A model generated the notes under the pieces. It worked only from the letters and a program-made list of their open reading frames with translations, was not told the origin of the DNA and did no database searches. The translations under genes and the position numbers were made by a program. Of a stretch of 64,000 nt of DNA, positions 22,000-33,092 are shown piece by piece. Every line of letters starts with the position of its first letter. Position 1 is the stretch's first letter. The DNA is from Tritrichomonas musculus (Eukaryota; Parabasalia; Tritrichomonadida; Tritrichomonadidae): positions 6,247,501 to 6,311,500 of the forward strand of contig JAPFFF010000005.1 in assembly GCA_039105265.1 (NCBI GenBank), written 5' to 3'.

Positions 22000-22225
22000 T
22001 AATTTTCTACAACACTTTTTGAAAACGTTTTAACTTTTTGAATACTTTTTATACTTTTATAGTTCAAATATCTTCCAGATTCATCCAGCAATTCAAGGAG
22101 CCCGATTCGGATTTCCACAGCCCCGTGGTGATAACTGGTGCGTATATTCCTGAAAAATTATGCAAAAATAAAAAAATTTATATCAAAAAAAAGCAAATAG
22201 TTATTATTTAAAGGTAAAATTTAAA
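22000..22225 (-). repeat. Family B repeat with GC-rich core (copy 1)
   Basis: On the minus strand it matches 42764-43010 along its length. Shared segments include AACTATTTGCTTTTTTTGAT, CATAATTTTTCAGGAATATA, CACCACGGGGCTG, CCTTGAATTGCTGGATGAAT, TATTTGAACTAT and TTTTCAAAAAGTG. The core (22081-22141) is GC-rich against an AT-rich background. It is non-coding. Confidence 0.8.
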
Positions 22226-22270
22226 TTTACGCTTAATAATAATATTATCATACTAAATTATTTATAAAAT

Positions 22271-23359
22271 TTATTGGATTGTGCAATGCCATTCTGTATC
22301 AATACTTTCAGGGTTTTCGTCATGATTATTTGTGTTTTCTTTATTTTCAATGATCTTCTTTTGATTATTGATGTTATTATTTCTTTCTCTATTTCTCTGA
22401 TTTATAACTTTAAGTGTGCACATTGTAACAATTTTCTCGAATTTATCCATATTTGAATGATTAGAAATAAATTTGGGCCAATCAAATTTGTCAGCATAAA
22501 AATGATCACTTTCCATTCCTTCGATATATATTTTCCTTATGTAATCATAATCAGGTTCATCTTCATATTCTAACTTTTTTAAATAATCATATATTTGTTG
22601 AAATTGATTTGGGAATTTGTATTCAAGATCAGAAAGCTTCAATGATTGCTTTATTTCAATTACTTTCTCTTTATCTTTTATTCCATCCCATGGAAGTTCT
22701 GAACAAGATAAATCAAGAAATGAATAAAACCAGGAGAGTAAATCATCTTTTCTACCACATGAATGTGATTGAAGTACACTTATAGATGCATATTTTCTAG
22801 TCCCTAGAAAATCTTTACCAATCGTGCATGGAAATGGTTTATTTGTTGATGGATCTATATGTTTTTTACTGCAGCCAAAATCAATCAAAACAAATGGGAA
22901 ATTTGGATTTTGTTGTAAAAGAAAATTGCTTGGTTTTATATCGCAATGAGTGTATCCAAGTGAATGAAATATTTTGATAATATCTAGCATTTTTAAAACT
23001 ATATAATAAACAATTTCTATATCAAGTTCATATTTATGATATGCTTGAATTACACTTGCTGAGGCTCCTAAACAATTAATTATAAGGTAATTAAACTTGT
23101 ATTCATCATTTTTTCCACAATCATGATATTTTGGAAAAGAATCTCCTTTAAGATCTTTGATGATATCTATTTCGATAGGTAGCATTTTATCTTTTGAATC
23201 ATAACTTTCTGTTTTCATTGCATAAATTTTGCTTGATCTATTATCTTTAACTTTATAAATTCCGCCAAATCCACCAACACCTATGAGATCAATGACCTCA
23301 TAATTGTCTATAATATTTCCTGATGGAATTATTTGCCCGTCAGTAGTTTCTTTGCTCAT
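22271..23359 (-). CDS. CK1/TTBK-like protein kinase
   Basis: The 362-aa protein is essentially a kinase domain with a short Asn/Glu-rich tail. Visible motifs are the glycine loop IGVGGFGGIY (about 26), VAIK lysine in YAMKTES, the catalytic loop HCDIKPSNF (HRD written HCD, common in CK1/TTBK kinases), the DFG motif IDFGCS, and GTRKYAS. This last is the CK1-type replacement of the APE region. DDLLSWFYSFLDLSCSELPW is the family's helix-F segment. All catalytic residues (K, D, N, D) are present, so an active Ser/Thr kinase is expected. Trichomonads have many such kinases and substrates cannot be inferred. It is isolated between repeats. A family B repeat begins about 45 bp beyond its stop. Confidence 0.92.
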   Translation of the reverse strand: MSKETTDGQIIPSGNIIDNYEVIDLIGVGGFGGIYKVKDNRSSKIYAMKTESYDSKDKMLPIEIDIIKDLKGDSFPKYHDCGKNDEYKFNYLIINCLGASASVIQAYHKYELDIEIVYYIVLKMLDIIKIFHSLGYTHCDIKPSNFLLQQNPNFPFVLIDFGCSKKHIDPSTNKPFPCTIGKDFLGTRKYASISVLQSHSCGRKDDLLSWFYSFLDLSCSELPWDGIKDKEKVIEIKQSLKLSDLEYKFPNQFQQIYDYLKKLEYEDEPDYDYIRKIYIEGMESDHFYADKFDWPKFISNHSNMDKFEKIVTMCTLKVINQRNRERNNNINNQKKIIENKENTNNHDENPESIDTEWHCTIQ

Positions 23360-25213
23360 GTTTTTTATAATAAATCATTTTTTAATATTATCAGCTTTTT
23401 TATTTTGGGTTGAATAAACATTAACTCAAATTAAAATTTTTAATTGATTTTATTGAATTGATTTTGATAAAATGCAAAGAAAAAAATAAAAATTGAGTTC
23501 GAAATTTTGAATAGGTTATTAATATTTCAAAGATTTATACAAATAGAATTGAATTTAAACTCAATTATTTTAGTTATGAACAGTCTGACCGATTCTATGA
23601 GATTATTCAAATTAATTGAGATATTTTTTTGAAGTCAATAATTTATATATAACTCATAAAAAAAACAATATATAAACAATTAAACATTTGAATATAAATA
23701 TTAACATTATTTTATAATATATAATAATAATAAAAAGTGCTATTAAAGCAGTATATGAAAAATCACATTTAAATCATTCTGAAAAAATTAATGGTAATTA
23801 AATAAATTAAATAGATAAATCATTTGATGTTTATTAATAGCAAATCAGTTATTTGTTCAGCAAAAAATAATGTATTTTTTAAAAATGAAATATTCGTAAA
23901 TAGAACTCAATTTCAACTCCAAAATTTTAGATTGGAAAAAAAAATAGTATTATATATTAACAATTATTTATCAAAAATATTATTTATCAGGTATTTGGCG
24001 AGAAAACGAACCTCGCCAAAAAAATTCGAACGATAGATTCAATTCTTTCAAATTATTTGAAGGAAAAACTCACAATTTACTCGTTAGACGATTAGAATTT
24101 CAATAAATTATTTTCATGCTAATTATTGAAAATTGAATATCATTGAAAGTATGTATTATTTATTATATATATTTCTTGATCAATTATATATATACATTTA
24201 ATATAATTTTTAAATAAATTATATATATAAAAATAAATAACAAATTAATAAATAAATCTAATGTAATCCTTTGTTATTATATTAAAATACATAAAAATAA
24301 CATTATAAGGTCAATTTATAACCATATCTCTCTTTTTATATTAATCTATTTTTATTTTGATAAAATTTGAATAAATATCTTATTAAAATAAAAATATAAT
24401 TTTAATAATATATATATAATTACATGAATCTGCATTTATATTCAAAATATTAATATTTTTATTGAATATTAGAATCTATAAAAAAAAATTAATCGTTTTT
24501 TATCTGAAAAATTTATTTAATAATTTCAATTAATTCAAAAAATTTGGGACCTATATCTCAATTTTCATTGAATTTTGAGAGATATTCTCAAATCATATTA
24601 CAACTCTGGTTATGAATGTCAATGCTTTCTCTAACATTCTAGGGAATAATTAAGATAAAATCATTATTACTAGTATATTATTCACCCCAAAGTAGTAATG
24701 ATATATTATATCGTTTTGAGTGGAAAAAAAAGATATACGGTAATTATTGAGAATATTATTATACAATCAAACAATTTTCTCATCAATCTTAAAATAATTA
24801 CATATTGATATCAGTTTTATTCACTTCACTTTTTGATTTTGATTTTTTAGCTTTTCTTATGTTTTTAAAACTATTGATTGATTTCAACATTGATTTTTTA
24901 TGTTTGAAAACAGATTTATTACTATATAATGAGTACATATATATGATATATATGAGTTATTAATCATGTTGTAAACTATGCTATATTAAAAATACAAAAT
25001 ATTTTTTATAAATTTTAACATCTCCATTTTGAAGAACATTTCCATTCATATTAATTAATTAGATAAGTTAGAAAAAAAAACATTGATCAAATATATTTTT
25101 ACATAACAAATCTTGATAATAATTATAACAATATATCAAACATAAATAAATACCTTATTTAGCAAAAGAGTGCTTTCTATTTTTTAAAAGCATTCTTTTC
25201 TTGCTTGAATTAT
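23360..25213. other. AT-rich intergenic region, nothing recognised
   Basis: About 1.85 kb of very AT-rich sequence with no credible frame. The only structure noted is a hairpin TTTGGCGAG/CTCGCCAAA at 23994-24020. Confidence 0.6.
23994..24020. repeat. Short GC-rich hairpin
   Basis: Arms TTTGGCGAG and CTCGCCAAA around a 9-nt loop, conspicuous in AT-rich DNA. The function is unknown. Confidence 0.6.
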
Positions 25214-25627
25214 TTAAGGCCAGGAAGAAAATAAAGATTTAAATTTACAAACAAAATTTTTGATTGAATCTAAAAAGTATTGGTTTTTTCCGGTTGGTAT
25301 ATCAAAAAGAAACTTTGATGATATCAAATAACGAGATGCTGGTGACTCAATCTCGATCTGTAAGAACTTTTTGATTGAAGAAAAGAATGCCAAGCCAATA
25401 AAAACTGAAAATGCCAAATAAAGTAATGTAAAAGGCACTTTTTTCTTAATGATGTTAATAACATCCGTACTTATCCGTTCGCATTCAAAGTTTCCTATAA
25501 AAATAGAATTTATATCTTTTGATGCATGAATTTCATACTGATCATCTACAGAAGACGATGATGACTCATCATCATCATAGCTGTTGAAATATCTATTAAA
25601 TTTGATATGGCAATATGCGTGATTCAT
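25214..25627 (-). CDS. Small single-pass membrane protein, unrecognised
   Basis: A 137-aa frame from ATG to stop, with clearly protein-like composition in an AT-rich desert. Residues 18-29 form an acidic/serine run (DDDESSSSSVDD). A hydrophobic helix near residues 66-87 (VPFTLLYLAFSVFIGLAFF) is preceded by KKK and followed by a basic-hydrophobic C-terminal segment. There is no cleavable signal, so a cytosolic N-terminus is likely. No family is recognised. It could be a short trichomonad-specific gene or the surviving part of a longer one. Confidence 0.5.
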   Translation of the reverse strand: MNHAYCHIKFNRYFNSYDDDESSSSSVDDQYEIHASKDINSIFIGNFECERISTDVINIIKKKVPFTLLYLAFSVFIGLAFFSSIKKFLQIEIESPASRYLISSKFLFDIPTGKNQYFLDSIKNFVCKFKSLFSSWP

Positions 25628-25779
25628 TAAATTGATAATAAAATTTTATCAAATAAATTCACCAAAAAAAATTCACCATTTTAATTAATTTTTCAATGGT
25701 AACCAAAATGACTTAAAATGAAATCATATGGATATTTCTTTTGAAAATTGAGACGCATTTCTTTTGATACCACAATTTA

Positions 25780-25918
25780 TTTAAAGTCCAATCCAAAAAG
25801 CTTGGGACAGCATTCAATTTTTTTCAGAGAGGTTCTGAAAATCATCCATTTTGCTTGGGACAACTTTTGATAAGAATATTGAAAAAGTTGTCCCAAGCTT
25901 TTTGGATTGGACTTTAAA
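25780..25918. repeat. 139-bp MITE-like inverted repeat with perfect 30-bp arms
   Basis: TTTAAAGTCCAATCCAAAAA, then GCTTGGGACA (25780-25809), is exactly mirrored at 25889-25918. A second GCTTGGGACAACTTTT (from about 25853) pairs with the same right arm, so two alternative hairpins are possible. Confidence 0.85.
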
Positions 25919-27779
25919 TCCATTCAATTTTGATAAAATGTTAGATGTACCATCACTCTTCCAATTTTTTTTGCTGAATTTTTCAAACAATTTATTTTAT
26001 TTTATATTTTTATAAATCAGTATTAAAGTATATTTATCAAATTATTTTTCAACTTCCATCGGTGAATTTAGAGATATTTATATTTTTTTAATTTGTATAC
26101 CTCACAAAATAAAATATATTCAAAAAGTTTCTGATAATAAAAATAACTAGGCTTATGTGTCCAAACGTATTTATATTCAAAAAGTTTGGAATGGATACAT
26201 AAATGTGTCCACAAATTTTTGAGAACTTGATACTATCCAAAAAATCCAATTTTGGATACTTTGTTTCAATTTTGGACTGCTCTCAAATTTTCAATAGTAA
26301 ATTTGAATATAATATACCAAATATATATAGAATTTTTTTTAAATATAAAATATGATTTTAAACTTTTTGTATCATTATTTGTTCGCTATTATTTAAAATA
26401 GTATTGCAAAAAGCATTTTATTATAAAATAGCTAATCATTATGTATCATTAACTTATTTTCTTAAAAAAGATCAAACTATCCAAAAAAAAAAGTATTTGG
26501 CTATTTTTTTTCAAAAAATTGAATAAAAACACGATAAAAAAACTCGTTTTTTGTCCATAAAAAAGTGACAACTCTTATCAAAAAGTCAAAAAAGGGCATT
26601 CAGTTCACTGGACTCAAAAGCCTAGAAAAATAATAATATTTGCTTCTTTCCTATTCATAATTAGAAATTCTGTTTTTTCTTTTCTTGTATTAGGTTATTA
26701 AATAAAAAGGTTTTAATTTATGATTAGTTATAAAGAAAAAGTTTAATAACTATTTTAAAATGGTTGTTTCAGCAATAATCGTAACGCTCTTTGTATGATG
26801 GATGATTATTTTATTCATCAGAAATATAAGAGAATCGCTATTCAAATTTTAGAAATTTCTGAGAAATGATCGTTTATACTAATACGTTAAGTTCTGAAAA
26901 AGAGAGAACTTGAAAGCTGTTTTTGGAAAAAATGGCCGTTTCCACAGCTCCCAAAATTAGCATATCTTGCTAGATAACAATGAAATTTGATTTTAAATCA
27001 TAAAAATCACTTGAAAAATTCTACTTTTGGAGATATTGAAAATGTTGATATATTTTGCCACCAAATTTAATTTTGCGTCAGTAACAATCCAACATAAAGT
27101 TCATGCTTGGAATAATTTCATATCATAATTTTACCTACAAAACTTTATTATCCATGGACTTATCAAGCTTTTAAAATTCAGAAAAAAAGTTCGTTTTTTT
27201 TTGAGTGAAGGTACATCTAAAATGTTGAATAAATACATTACACAAAAACAAATCACAAATAACTCGATGGAAAATAACATATATGTTGTAACTTTTTGAA
27301 AAAAAAAATGGTTAAACATTCAAATTAAATCACTCATAAGTAACCAATCGTATAGAAAACAACATGTGTAGAGATATTATATTATTGACTTTTGCCCAGA
27401 AAAAGTCGAACTTTTCCAAGGGAAAAGTGAATTTTGAGCATCCCTACTCATATATTTCATAATTATTGACTCATAAACATATATTATTTTTACACATGTT
27501 GTTTTCTATACGATATTCAGATATGATAGTATCATAAATTTAATCTTTTTTTTATAACAAATCAATATTTTTCAAAATATATTAAAAATATTGATAATTT
27601 CTTCTTTTGATCATTAAATGATGCTTTATGAAGTTGTGTATTGAGATCATAAAACGTTGACTATTTATGGGAAATAAATATAAAATAATATATATAATTT
27701 AAAAGAAAAAGAAAGTAAAGGAGATAAACAAAATTTACAAAATTTAATAAAACACAAAAATAAAAAACAATCCGCGCAT
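25919..27779. other. Intergenic region, no supported gene
   Basis: AT-rich, with scattered short repeats such as ATTCAAAAAGTTT near 26110 and 26177 and partly repeated TGTGTCCA segments near 26155-26215. A coding-like GC-richer patch near 26880-27000 has no open frame. The MITE at 27347-27514 lies here. Confidence 0.55.
27347..27514. repeat. 168-bp MITE-like element
   Basis: Perfect 24-bp terminal inverted repeats (ATCGTATAGAAAACAACATG, then TGTA) lie at 27347-27370 and 27491-27514. The interior has a second dyad (CTTTTCCAAGGGAAAAG). It is non-coding. Confidence 0.85.
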
Positions 27780-29567
27780 TCAATATTTCCCAATTCGCCT
27801 AAATCGAGGATTTATTGCAACCACTGGATGCTTTCTCTGTTGAATTGGAAGTGGCTGCATTGGCTGCTGTTGTAATTCTTGTCCATACCACCAAGGTACA
27901 TCCTGCTGTTGCTTGTTGAAAATATTATTATTATTAGCTACTGGCTGTTCCCTTGGTTTTTGAGGTGAAGGCTGCCTTCTTCTCCATCGTGGGTCTTGAT
28001 ATTGCTTATCTTGCGGATTTTGACATGGCTTATATAAGTTTTTATATCTTGAAGGAATCATTCGTGGAGAAATTTTTGGTTGTTGCGCTGAAGCTAGTTG
28101 AATCTGATCTTCCATGTGTTGCAATGGTTGTTGTTGAACTTGTGGTTCGATATATTGATCTGTAATTGGTGGAAGAGGCTTTCTTGGTGATGGTTTTAGA
28201 GGACTTGCAAAAGAAACTTCATTTTTTTTAACAACGTTGCCTTGGTTCATTCTGTTTTCTTGACTTACGCTTGGCTGTGGTGCTTGATTTACAAATTGAA
28301 CTTGCTTTGGTTGTTTTTTAGAAACTGGGTTAGATGGAGGATAAGTGTTATTTGTTTGAATATCTTGATTGTGGTTTAAATCATCTGATTTACTAAAGCA
28401 TGAGTCTTGATTCTTTATAGGACTCCACAAATCTTGATCTGTGATTAGTGTAAGGTCTGGCGTTGATATCGTTGCAATGTCAAGAGAAGGAGGAATTGGT
28501 ATACCTTTCTTCATATGCATTCTTTCCGCAATTGGTTTTATAACAGGAGGTCTTTTATTGTATTTTTGGCTTGGTAATTGAACATTATCAAGATTAATAT
28601 TTTTACGTCCATAACGATCATAATTAGCTTTAGGAACATGAATTGTTGATAAAAGTTTGGCATGACCACCTTCCATCGAAATTTCATTCAAGCTTGTGTT
28701 TCTATATAAATCTGATTGCAAAAAGGGATTTAGTAAATCCATGTGACTTTTAACACTCTGCATGTTTAATATCTCATCAACTGATGGCCTATCTTTGGGA
28801 TCAACCATTAATAATTGTCTGAGAATCGATAAAAGATCTCTTGAATATAATTTTTCTATATATTTAGGCACCATATAAGCGCCAGCACAAACTCTTCTTT
28901 GTAAATCATCTTGATTTCTTCCCATGAATGGAAAGCTAAAAGTCATCATTTCATATAATAAAACTCCAAGTGACCAAATATCACACTTTTGGTCATAAGG
29001 GCGATTTTTCCAAACTTCTGGTGCAATATATAGAGGCGTACCTATTTGAGTTCGAGCCATTTCTTTTGCAAAAGCAGTTTTATGATTATGAAGAACCGTT
29101 GCAATTCCCAAATCACCGATTTTAACTAGGTCGGGTGCAGAAATTAAAATGTTGGCACTTTTCAAATCCCTATGCACAACTCCACAGGAATGCAAAATAC
29201 GTAATCCTTCTAAAATTTCAAGTAAAAATTGCCATATTTGATCTTCTTGAAGAGGGCGATTTTTTCTTTTTCGCCTCTCAATAAGATGACTTAAATCACC
29301 AAGTTTTGCATATTCTGTAACGATACATAGGCGTTTTTGATCTTCTGCAGCAAAGGCTTCATAAAAGCAGAGGATAAATGGTGATACTACTGATGCCATA
29401 AGTCTTATTTCGTTTACTGTATCTTCTATTTCACGAAATGATAATTTACTTAAGTCGATTATCTTTAATGCATATGCTTGATTGTCACTTAAACGTCGAG
29501 CTTTGTAAACTTTTCCGTATGAACCTTCGCCAAGAATTTTTTCTTGTTGGAATCCTGAGATTTTCAT
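27780..29567 (-). CDS. NEK-family Ser/Thr protein kinase
   Basis: The 595-aa protein has an N-terminal kinase domain (about 1-270) and a long low-complexity tail. Motifs are LGEGSYGKVY (12-21), YALKII (ATP lysine), HRDLKSANIL, DLG in place of DFG (KIGDLGIA, typical of NEK kinases), and GTPLYIAPE in the activation segment. DIWSLGVLLYEM and a DRPS motif (helix-I region) follow. The tail is rich in Gln and Pro (repeated QQQP, PSPRK/SPRM), with several S/T-P sites suggesting phosphoregulation. NEK kinases control mitosis, centrosome/basal bodies and flagella. The family is expanded in flagellated protists. The ATG lies directly before the kinase domain and there is no upstream alternative. Confidence 0.93.
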   Translation of the reverse strand: MKISGFQQEKILGEGSYGKVYKARRLSDNQAYALKIIDLSKLSFREIEDTVNEIRLMASVVSPFILCFYEAFAAEDQKRLCIVTEYAKLGDLSHLIERRKRKNRPLQEDQIWQFLLEILEGLRILHSCGVVHRDLKSANILISAPDLVKIGDLGIATVLHNHKTAFAKEMARTQIGTPLYIAPEVWKNRPYDQKCDIWSLGVLLYEMMTFSFPFMGRNQDDLQRRVCAGAYMVPKYIEKLYSRDLLSILRQLLMVDPKDRPSVDEILNMQSVKSHMDLLNPFLQSDLYRNTSLNEISMEGGHAKLLSTIHVPKANYDRYGRKNINLDNVQLPSQKYNKRPPVIKPIAERMHMKKGIPIPPSLDIATISTPDLTLITDQDLWSPIKNQDSCFSKSDDLNHNQDIQTNNTYPPSNPVSKKQPKQVQFVNQAPQPSVSQENRMNQGNVVKKNEVSFASPLKPSPRKPLPPITDQYIEPQVQQQPLQHMEDQIQLASAQQPKISPRMIPSRYKNLYKPCQNPQDKQYQDPRWRRRQPSPQKPREQPVANNNNIFNKQQQDVPWWYGQELQQQPMQPLPIQQRKHPVVAINPRFRRIGKY

Positions 29568-30416
29568 TAAAGATTTTATTGAAATTGAGAAAACCTAAGG
29601 AAAACTCTATTGAATTTTTCAAAGTAGAAAATTTTCATGAAATCTCATTTTTTTATAAGATTCTTTAATCTCTTACCAAAATAATTATGATCAATATTAA
29701 AGTTGTTTCGCATCAAATTCAATGCATTTAACAAAATTCAATGATTCAATCAATTTTTTTATATTTCTGAGGTAAATGATTTTTTATATTAATAATATTA
29801 TTTAACAAAAACGAAATGAAATTTGACCTAAAACAAGAAAAAAAATTAAAAATTTGAAAATCCCGAAAAACAAACGTCTTTCAAATTGAGGGAATCAGTT
29901 GAAATGATAAAATCATGAATTCTTCAATATTCTACATTGATATTCCATAATTATATCATTTATTAACACTAATAAATTGCATATTAGCCAGAATTGTTGT
30001 ATGATATTAAAAGTCAATGCATATGGCTTTTTTCTTAAATATACATATAAAATCGTTATTCGAGCGTTTATCAAATAATATGGTGGCTTTTTGAATAATT
30101 TTATAGAAAAAATACGATGTTAATAATATAATCCATATTTACATTATATAATGATTCACTTATACCAAAGAGATTAGAACTTATTATTTATTTCAATAAT
30201 ATGCTAATAATAAAAAAATCTTCAAATATTTATGGCTGCTCTTCAATCAAGAAATAAATAAATGGGAATGTTTGAAGGAAAAAATTTACTAACAATATAT
30301 ATATATATACTTGAATTGAAACATTCGCAATATTACCCAATGGTTTGGATAGAAGTTTGGCTTAATATAAGAATTGCATTATAAAAAATCCCTGAGCTAG
30401 ACCAAATTATATTTTT
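29568..30416. other. AT-rich intergenic region, nothing recognised
   Basis: About 850 bp separates the 5' end of the NEK-like kinase from the 3' end of the golgin gene. Only homopolymer runs and a short TA run near 30297 are seen. Confidence 0.6.
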
Positions 30417-32927
30417 CTAGAACCATCCAAACCCTCTCTTTTTAAAGCTATTTTTCCATGAATTTTGAGCTTGTTGAATTTGAAGTTTGTCACAACCCAA
30501 AATTTCTAAAATTACAGGGACTAGAAGCTCCTTTTGATCATTATCCTGATTGAAAAACTGTATCATTAATTTTTGAATATAAGGAATAGATACATTATTA
30601 TTATTATCATCACCAATAATATTACTTGTATTAATATTACTAAAGTCATCATATCTGTCATCAATATCTCTTTTGCTTTCGCTTGTCATAATAATATTAC
30701 TACTGTTGTTAATTAAAGCATTAGAATTATTATTTTCATTTTTAATGATATTGTTTTTAATTTCTTTTTCTGGAATTTCAAAAAATTGGCAATCTTGAAT
30801 TGAAGTTGAAAGGACAATTTCATTTCTAGCTTGTTCGATTTCTTTCAATTTATTTAAAGTTTCATTCTTCTCCTTTTTAACCTCAAGCATCTCGCTGTTA
30901 TGTCTTTGGCATTTTTGACGAAGTTCTTCTAGTTCGGCCGAATTTTGTCTTATTTCTGATTCTGCATTGTAAAGAGCTGTTTCCATTTCATGCATTTCAT
31001 TTTGCATTCTTGAAATAGACTCATTTAAATTTGCTGTTTTAACTTTCTCTGACTGAAAACTAATATCACTTTCTTGGCATTTTTGTTTCATTTCAGAAAG
31101 CTGCGATGTAACTGTTTTAAGCTTTGCAATTAATTGTTGTTTTTCTGTTTCAACAAGAACTTTTTCTTCATCCGCACGTTTGGCTTGCTCAATCATTGCT
31201 GTTTTTTCACTTTCATTTCTGAAACCTGTTTCACTTAATTCTTTGATTTTATCATCTTTTTTTGTAATCTCATCATCTTTTTCTGAAACTAGAGAAGTAA
31301 GCCTCTCATTTTCTTGTTGTATGCTTTTTAAAAATTTCTTAAGTTTTCCACCTTGCGTTTTATAATTTTGTAATTCGGCTTCTAATTCAGAAACTTTTGT
31401 TTGAAGATCAGAATTTTCAAAAGTTAAATGATCTAATTCTGATATTTGTTTTTGAAGTTTTTCATTTAATAATTGTAAATCTGAGCATTTTTTTTCGGAA
31501 GCGTTTAATTGGCTTTGAAAATCATTGTTTGATATTTCCCTTTTTTTCATATTATCTTGAAGAAATTTAACATTTGATGAAAGCGATTCAATTTTGTCTT
31601 CTTTCTCATTTATTTTTTTCTGAATTTCGCTCATTTGAAATTCAAATTTTGCAAGTTTTTCATTTAATGTGTTTTTTACAAAATTTTGGCTCTGAGCAAT
31701 TTCTTCATCTTTTGCTTTAATTTGATCTTTAAGTTCAATAATTTGAGCTGCCAATTTTGTAAGTTTTGATTTTTGAGATGATAAAAGTTTGGCTTCATTT
31801 TCCTTTTGAGTTTCTTTGATTGCTTTTAGCTCGTTTTCTAATGAGCTAATTTGCTGCTCCTTGTTACTGATTTCAAGCTTCATTTGTTCGATTTGTTGAG
31901 AAGATTCGATTTTTGATTTCTCATTAAAGTTGTTAACAGAGTTTTGATATTTTATATTTAATTCATTAATAATGTTATCTTTTTCAATTAATTGTTGTTG
32001 CAAAATAGAGTATTTAGAAGAAATTGTTTCCAGATTTCTAATTGTCTCATCTTTTGAATTCAAATTCGAAAGGAAATTGGACTTTTCCTTTTCATAGTTA
32101 TGGTTCATTTGTTGAATTTTTGTATTTAATTCAGAAATTTGTCGAGAATTTGTGGCGATGGTTTCGTTTTTTTGCTTTATTTGAAATTTTAGATCTTTTA
32201 TCACTTGATCATAATTATTCTCTGGCTTATTATCGATGGTAAAAATATCGTCATCATTTCTGAGAATTTCAAGTTCTGATTGAAGAAGAGAAACTTTTTT
32301 TTCAAGTTCATTAGATCTTGATTGTTCTTTTAAAAGTTTATCGTTAAGATCTTGTTTAGTTAAATTATCTTGTTCATTGGTATTATTAGCATTTGGATTT
32401 AATAAAAGTACTTCGATTTTTTGATTTAATTCGGAAATTTTCTGTTCATATTTGGTTTTTTCTTGGTCAAAACCAGAAATCAATTCATTTATTTGTTCTT
32501 CGCTATTTTTTAGTGATTCCGACAAAGATGATTTTGAATTTTGAAGATTATTGATTAACTCTTTTGATTGTTGAACTTCATGTTTTGAATCAGAAAGTTG
32601 TTTTTGCATGGATTTTAATTCCAGAGATTGATCATTGAGATTTTTTGATAATTCTTCTTTTTCTTCGAGTGATGTGTTAATTATTGACTCTAAAGTCTGC
32701 AATCGAAGATCTTTGGCTTCTATTTGATCATTTAAATGCTGTATTTCACTTTCTAATTCTTTTCTTCTTTTTACAGCTTGTTTTAAATAAGCTTTCAATT
32801 GACTTTCGGTAACTGTCTTTTGGTTTTGCTTAATTTCTGGTTCATTTTCTTTTTTTTGGTTAGGATTGTCTGATGCCGATGACTGATTTTGTTCTATTTG
32901 AGTCTGTTCAATGGTTTCTTCAGTCAT
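30417..32927 (-). CDS. Long coiled-coil protein with C-terminal GRIP-like domain (golgin)
   Basis: The start chosen is the ATG at 32927 (protein MTEETIEQTQ...), giving 836 aa. The frame extends 34 codons further upstream, but those codons look like AT-rich non-coding DNA. Residues about 45-740 are almost continuous heptad coiled coil, rich in Glu, Lys, Gln, Leu and Asn. An Asn-rich hinge follows. The last about 50 residues (PYIQKLMIQFF, then ELLVPVILEILG) fit a GRIP domain, including the conserved Tyr that contacts Arl1-type GTPases. GRIP golgins tether vesicles at the trans-Golgi. The neighbouring tail-anchored protein gene (33093-34091) is on the same strand. If the C-terminus is not a true GRIP, the protein would simply be an SMC-like coiled coil. 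Confidence 0.75.
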   Translation of the reverse strand: MTEETIEQTQIEQNQSSASDNPNQKKENEPEIKQNQKTVTESQLKAYLKQAVKRRKELESEIQHLNDQIEAKDLRLQTLESIINTSLEEKEELSKNLNDQSLELKSMQKQLSDSKHEVQQSKELINNLQNSKSSLSESLKNSEEQINELISGFDQEKTKYEQKISELNQKIEVLLLNPNANNTNEQDNLTKQDLNDKLLKEQSRSNELEKKVSLLQSELEILRNDDDIFTIDNKPENNYDQVIKDLKFQIKQKNETIATNSRQISELNTKIQQMNHNYEKEKSNFLSNLNSKDETIRNLETISSKYSILQQQLIEKDNIINELNIKYQNSVNNFNEKSKIESSQQIEQMKLEISNKEQQISSLENELKAIKETQKENEAKLLSSQKSKLTKLAAQIIELKDQIKAKDEEIAQSQNFVKNTLNEKLAKFEFQMSEIQKKINEKEDKIESLSSNVKFLQDNMKKREISNNDFQSQLNASEKKCSDLQLLNEKLQKQISELDHLTFENSDLQTKVSELEAELQNYKTQGGKLKKFLKSIQQENERLTSLVSEKDDEITKKDDKIKELSETGFRNESEKTAMIEQAKRADEEKVLVETEKQQLIAKLKTVTSQLSEMKQKCQESDISFQSEKVKTANLNESISRMQNEMHEMETALYNAESEIRQNSAELEELRQKCQRHNSEMLEVKKEKNETLNKLKEIEQARNEIVLSTSIQDCQFFEIPEKEIKNNIIKNENNNSNALINNSSNIIMTSESKRDIDDRYDDFSNINTSNIIGDDNNNNVSIPYIQKLMIQFFNQDNDQKELLVPVILEILGCDKLQIQQAQNSWKNSFKKRGFGWF

Positions 32928-33092
32928 CTTAATGGTGAAACCGATTTTTATTTGGTCGAGTATTATGAAACGATTACAACTTTTTGAAAAACAAAGAACG
33001 AATATCTTACCAATTTTATATCTCAGCAAAATTTATTAAAACATCGGATCTGTTAATATAATCAATTTAAATTAGTTCATAAAAAACACTAT

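Larger units (their letters stand above)
20281..22270. other. Intergenic region with MITE-like repeats, no supported gene
   Basis: Short open stretches in this span are compositionally poor. Near 20310-20520 a decayed coding-like stretch occurs (MKWKRCSTEDQDHVKF, then FILRLKEFKTIENVGL in another frame) but cannot be assigned. It contains the inverted-repeat element 21012-21399, a hairpin at 21934-21959 and a family B repeat near 22000-22225. AGTAAAGGCTATTA near 21909 also occurs inverted near 10757. Confidence 0.5.

Noticed and set aside
26880..27300. GC-richer patch suspected to be a transposase relic
   Set aside because: No frame on either strand gave a recognisable catalytic or DNA-binding motif.
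32928..33029. N-terminal 34-codon extension of the golgin gene
   Set aside because: The extension translates AT-rich promoter-like DNA (AACTTTTTGAAAA) into a hydrophobic, Cys-containing stretch unrelated to the coiled coil. The ATG at 32927 is preferred.
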